DNA of 64,000 nt from Diphasiastrum complanatum (lineage: Eukaryota; Streptophyta; Lycopodiopsida; Lycopodiales; Lycopodiaceae). Below, in pieces: positions 62,115 through 64,000 of this stretch. Within the stretch, counting starts at the first letter, position 1; every line of letters begins with the position of its first letter. The stretch lies in NCBI GenBank assembly GCA_029204225.1, contig CM055095.1, positions 52,303,836 to 52,367,835 of the forward strand, read 5' to 3'. The translations under genes and the position numbers were made by a program. The notes under the pieces were generated by a model that was given only the letters and a program-made list of their open reading frames with translations, did no database searches and was not told the DNA's origin.

Positions 62115-62690
62115 CTAAATGGACTAGTTACATAGGTATGTAACATTTGCCAGCACAAACAAAACAACTCCTTAAGGTAGGCATGGGTTGTGCCTCATAA
62201 CTTACTTGTGGAGTGGCATAGTATGGCTGGTTTGGATCATAAGTGACAGTGTTGGCATCATATTGGTATGTCAGGTCCACGTGGTAACTAGCAGCGGGAG
62301 TTTCTTCAACATAATATGTAGTTGGATCAACATAGCCAGAATCAACATAATGAGCAGGTGCTTGCTGAGGTTGATTTACTACATAAGGTTGTCGAGGAGG
62401 GTACTGTTGTGGACCTGGAGGTTGCGATTAGGGTTTCCAAGAAAACTATATTAGATTCTTCGAGGTTAAGATACCATTCCTTAGTGTCCCCGAGTAATAT
62501 CATAGGAAAAAGACATAATTTTTCATTTTCAGAAGTATCACCATAGAATTTACATGCATTTTCAAAATCTTGGAGGAATCTGATTGGGTCAGATCCTCCA
62601 TCATATTTTAGTGCATCGATCCTAGGGATTCATTGTTCAATTCGTGGAGCAGGGGCAACATGTTGCCTATAATCAGTCGTCTCGCCAGGG
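62115..62690 (-). pseudogene. Gyp-8 gag fragment (Ty3/gypsy)
   Basis: On the minus strand: DALKYDGGSDPIRFLQDFEN and FPMILLGDTKEWYLNLEE, a gag capsid domain, then after a frameshift a Pro/Tyr/Gln-rich region (PPGPQQYPPRQPYVVNQPQQ) and LRSCFVCAGKC, which looks like the start of a zinc knuckle. The capsid domain is shortened, as if an internal piece was lost. It is cut at 62114 by LTR-B of Gyp-7. Confidence 0.8.
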
Positions 62691-63860
62691 TGATGTGACT
62701 GTAAAATTACAGTAGTAAAATAGGAATTCAATGGCCGAGAGTGATGTTGCAATGAACGCACGCAAAAGGTGGTCAATCAACTAGATAAGATAAAACTGAC
62801 AACTCTATGGAAATTCTTGGTTCACGGAACATAATCAAAATTTGCACAGGCTACTAAAGTCTCAAAAACTAGTTGACTCAGTCAAGAGTACAATGTACGA
62901 GTTCTGAACCTCAATATTTAAATAAAATTTCAAGGTCCTTGTGGTTCAGACAAAAAAAAAATTCCAGATATTTTTTTGATTTTAACCCTCAAGCATATCT
63001 GTCTCACTATGGGCGAGTTCCTAGGACTGTGTGCGAGTTTTGTTGAGCAGAGTAGATAGCTGTGCGAGTTCTATTTATGGCAAGAAGCTCTTAAGTCACT
63101 TAGAATCACTTTTTTAGTCATGAAAACTTTGCACAGGGTATATGTGAGTTGGAAATTCACTAAGAATGCTGAAAATAACATGGGCAGATTTTAGTTATGG
63201 TTCTCAATATGTGTGCGAGTTTGGTTTGACCAAAATAGCAAAAATTTCATTGACTGCTCAAAATTCAAACTTTTTCCACTGTAGAGAATTCACATAGGTC
63301 ATTAGGAACTCGTGCAACTGGTTTTTGAGCCATAATGACAGTGGGCAAATTTTGTTCTGAATATTTTTTTTGAAAAAGTTTGGTTTTAGATGATGTTTAT
63401 GACAAGGATGAGTCCAGAGAACTCGCACAGAGTACTGATGGATTTGGCACTGTGAGATCTGTATTCCTGATGATGGGTGAGTTTATCCGAGGTGATTTGG
63501 TGTGTGATCGTAGTCAAAGAATAGGCCAAAACAACTAATTGGTCCACTTTTTGGCCTTATAGAAACTCGCACAAGGGGTATTTAGAAAGTTGATGTTATG
63601 TTCAGATTTTCTACAAGTGGGCGAGTTCTGTTGGTGAGGTTTCGTGCAAAAATTCAACCAAATTCATAAAAACTGCTTTAAAACTGCTAAAAATACTTAA
63701 AATTAAACCAAGTTCTTTGGTTCTTCCCCCTATCCAAAATGAGATAGTACGGTAGGTTTAATGGAAGAGGGATTAGTGAAAAACAAGATGAATGATAGAA
63801 GAAACAAGAAAACTAATGGAAAGACAAGGAAAAAAATAAGCAATAGAAGTAATGAAATGA
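62691..63860 (-). other. Gyp-8 leader
   Basis: Non-coding. The motif GTGCGAGTT or its variants and complements (GGGCGAGTT, AACTCGCACA, AACTCGTGCA) occur about nine times between 63010 and 63640. No gene seen. Confidence 0.6.
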
Positions 63861-63875
63861 GCGACAACGGCGCCA
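63861..63875 (-). other. Primer-binding site of Gyp-8
   Basis: TGGCGCCGTTGTCGC on the minus strand. This resembles the TGGCGCCGTTGCC site used by several plant gypsy lineages and differs from the tRNA-Met site of all other elements here. Confidence 0.82.
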
Positions 63876-63876
63876 A

Positions 63877-64000
63877 TGTTGTACTTTTAGTTCTTTTCTA
63901 CGTTCTACTATGGCGGCCTCCCATCTAGTAGAAGTAGAAATGATCTAAAGGTCGTTGTGTAGGGTGAGTACGGATAAGATCCACTCAAATCGTAGTTCTC
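63877..64000 (-). repeat. Gyp-8 5' LTR, cut by the window end
   Basis: The minus-strand LTR ends in ACAACA one base before the primer-binding site. The rest lies beyond the window. Confidence 0.7.

Overview
The window looks like nuclear DNA of a land plant with a large, repeat-dense genome. The evidence is plant-type Ty1/copia and Ty3/gypsy polyproteins, a plant LINE with a DUF4283 ORF1 remnant, primer-binding sites matching initiator tRNA-Met, very long (GA/CT)n microsatellites, and one A20/AN1 stress-associated protein gene of the kind found in all land plants. The exact lineage cannot be read from the window; a fern, another seed-free plant or a gymnosperm would all fit, but that is inference. 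No RNA gene, CRISPR array, organellar segment or bacterial feature was seen.

Only one host gene is convincing: the A20/AN1 zinc-finger gene on the minus strand (CDS 17743-18285). It has a likely 5'UTR intron (about 18294-18930) and a TATA-like box near 19054. It sits in an island (about 12.9-21.9 kb) free of recognisable transposon coding sequence. That island holds microsatellites, a GAACCGT repeat cluster (16.43-16.8 kb) and a diverged 0.7 kb duplication (14.0 and 15.6 kb).

Left part (4.3-11.7 kb): a decayed copia element, Cop-A, abuts a LINE (ORF1 remnant 7277-7524, ORF2 remnant 9325-11580). The LINE is split by the 5' half of a second copia, Cop-B. At 12.17-12.45 kb there is a very GC-rich imperfect palindrome ending in a run of 29 G.

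Middle part (21.9-37.7 kb): one old gypsy element on the minus strand, Gyp-1, is cut into three pieces. Its RNase H frame is interrupted by a 10-kb LTR-flanked complex (23434-33441) that carries a copia body, Cop-C. Cop-C is itself interrupted by an inverted LTR element carrying gypsy genes, Gyp-2 (25272-30832). Near-perfect 5-bp target duplications mark both insertions, and the host reading frame resumes on the far side of each. A third insertion, Cop-D (34962-36317), is an internally deleted relative of Cop-A lying between the Gyp-1 protease and reverse transcriptase.

Right part (41.5-64 kb): Gyp-3 (RT end, RNase H, integrase) joins Gyp-4. Gyp-4 has a conventional RT/RNase H followed in frame by a long tail I do not recognise, and no visible integrase. 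Next is Cop-E (48350-53782), a nearly full-length copia with paired 259-bp LTRs, then small gypsy integrase scraps. Then comes Gyp-7, a head-to-tail array of two LTR-plus-gag units, which has landed in the gag of Gyp-8. The primer-binding site and the start of the LTR of Gyp-8 lie at the window's end. Almost every transposon reading frame carries stops, frameshifts or deletions, so none looks autonomous. Element names are local labels.
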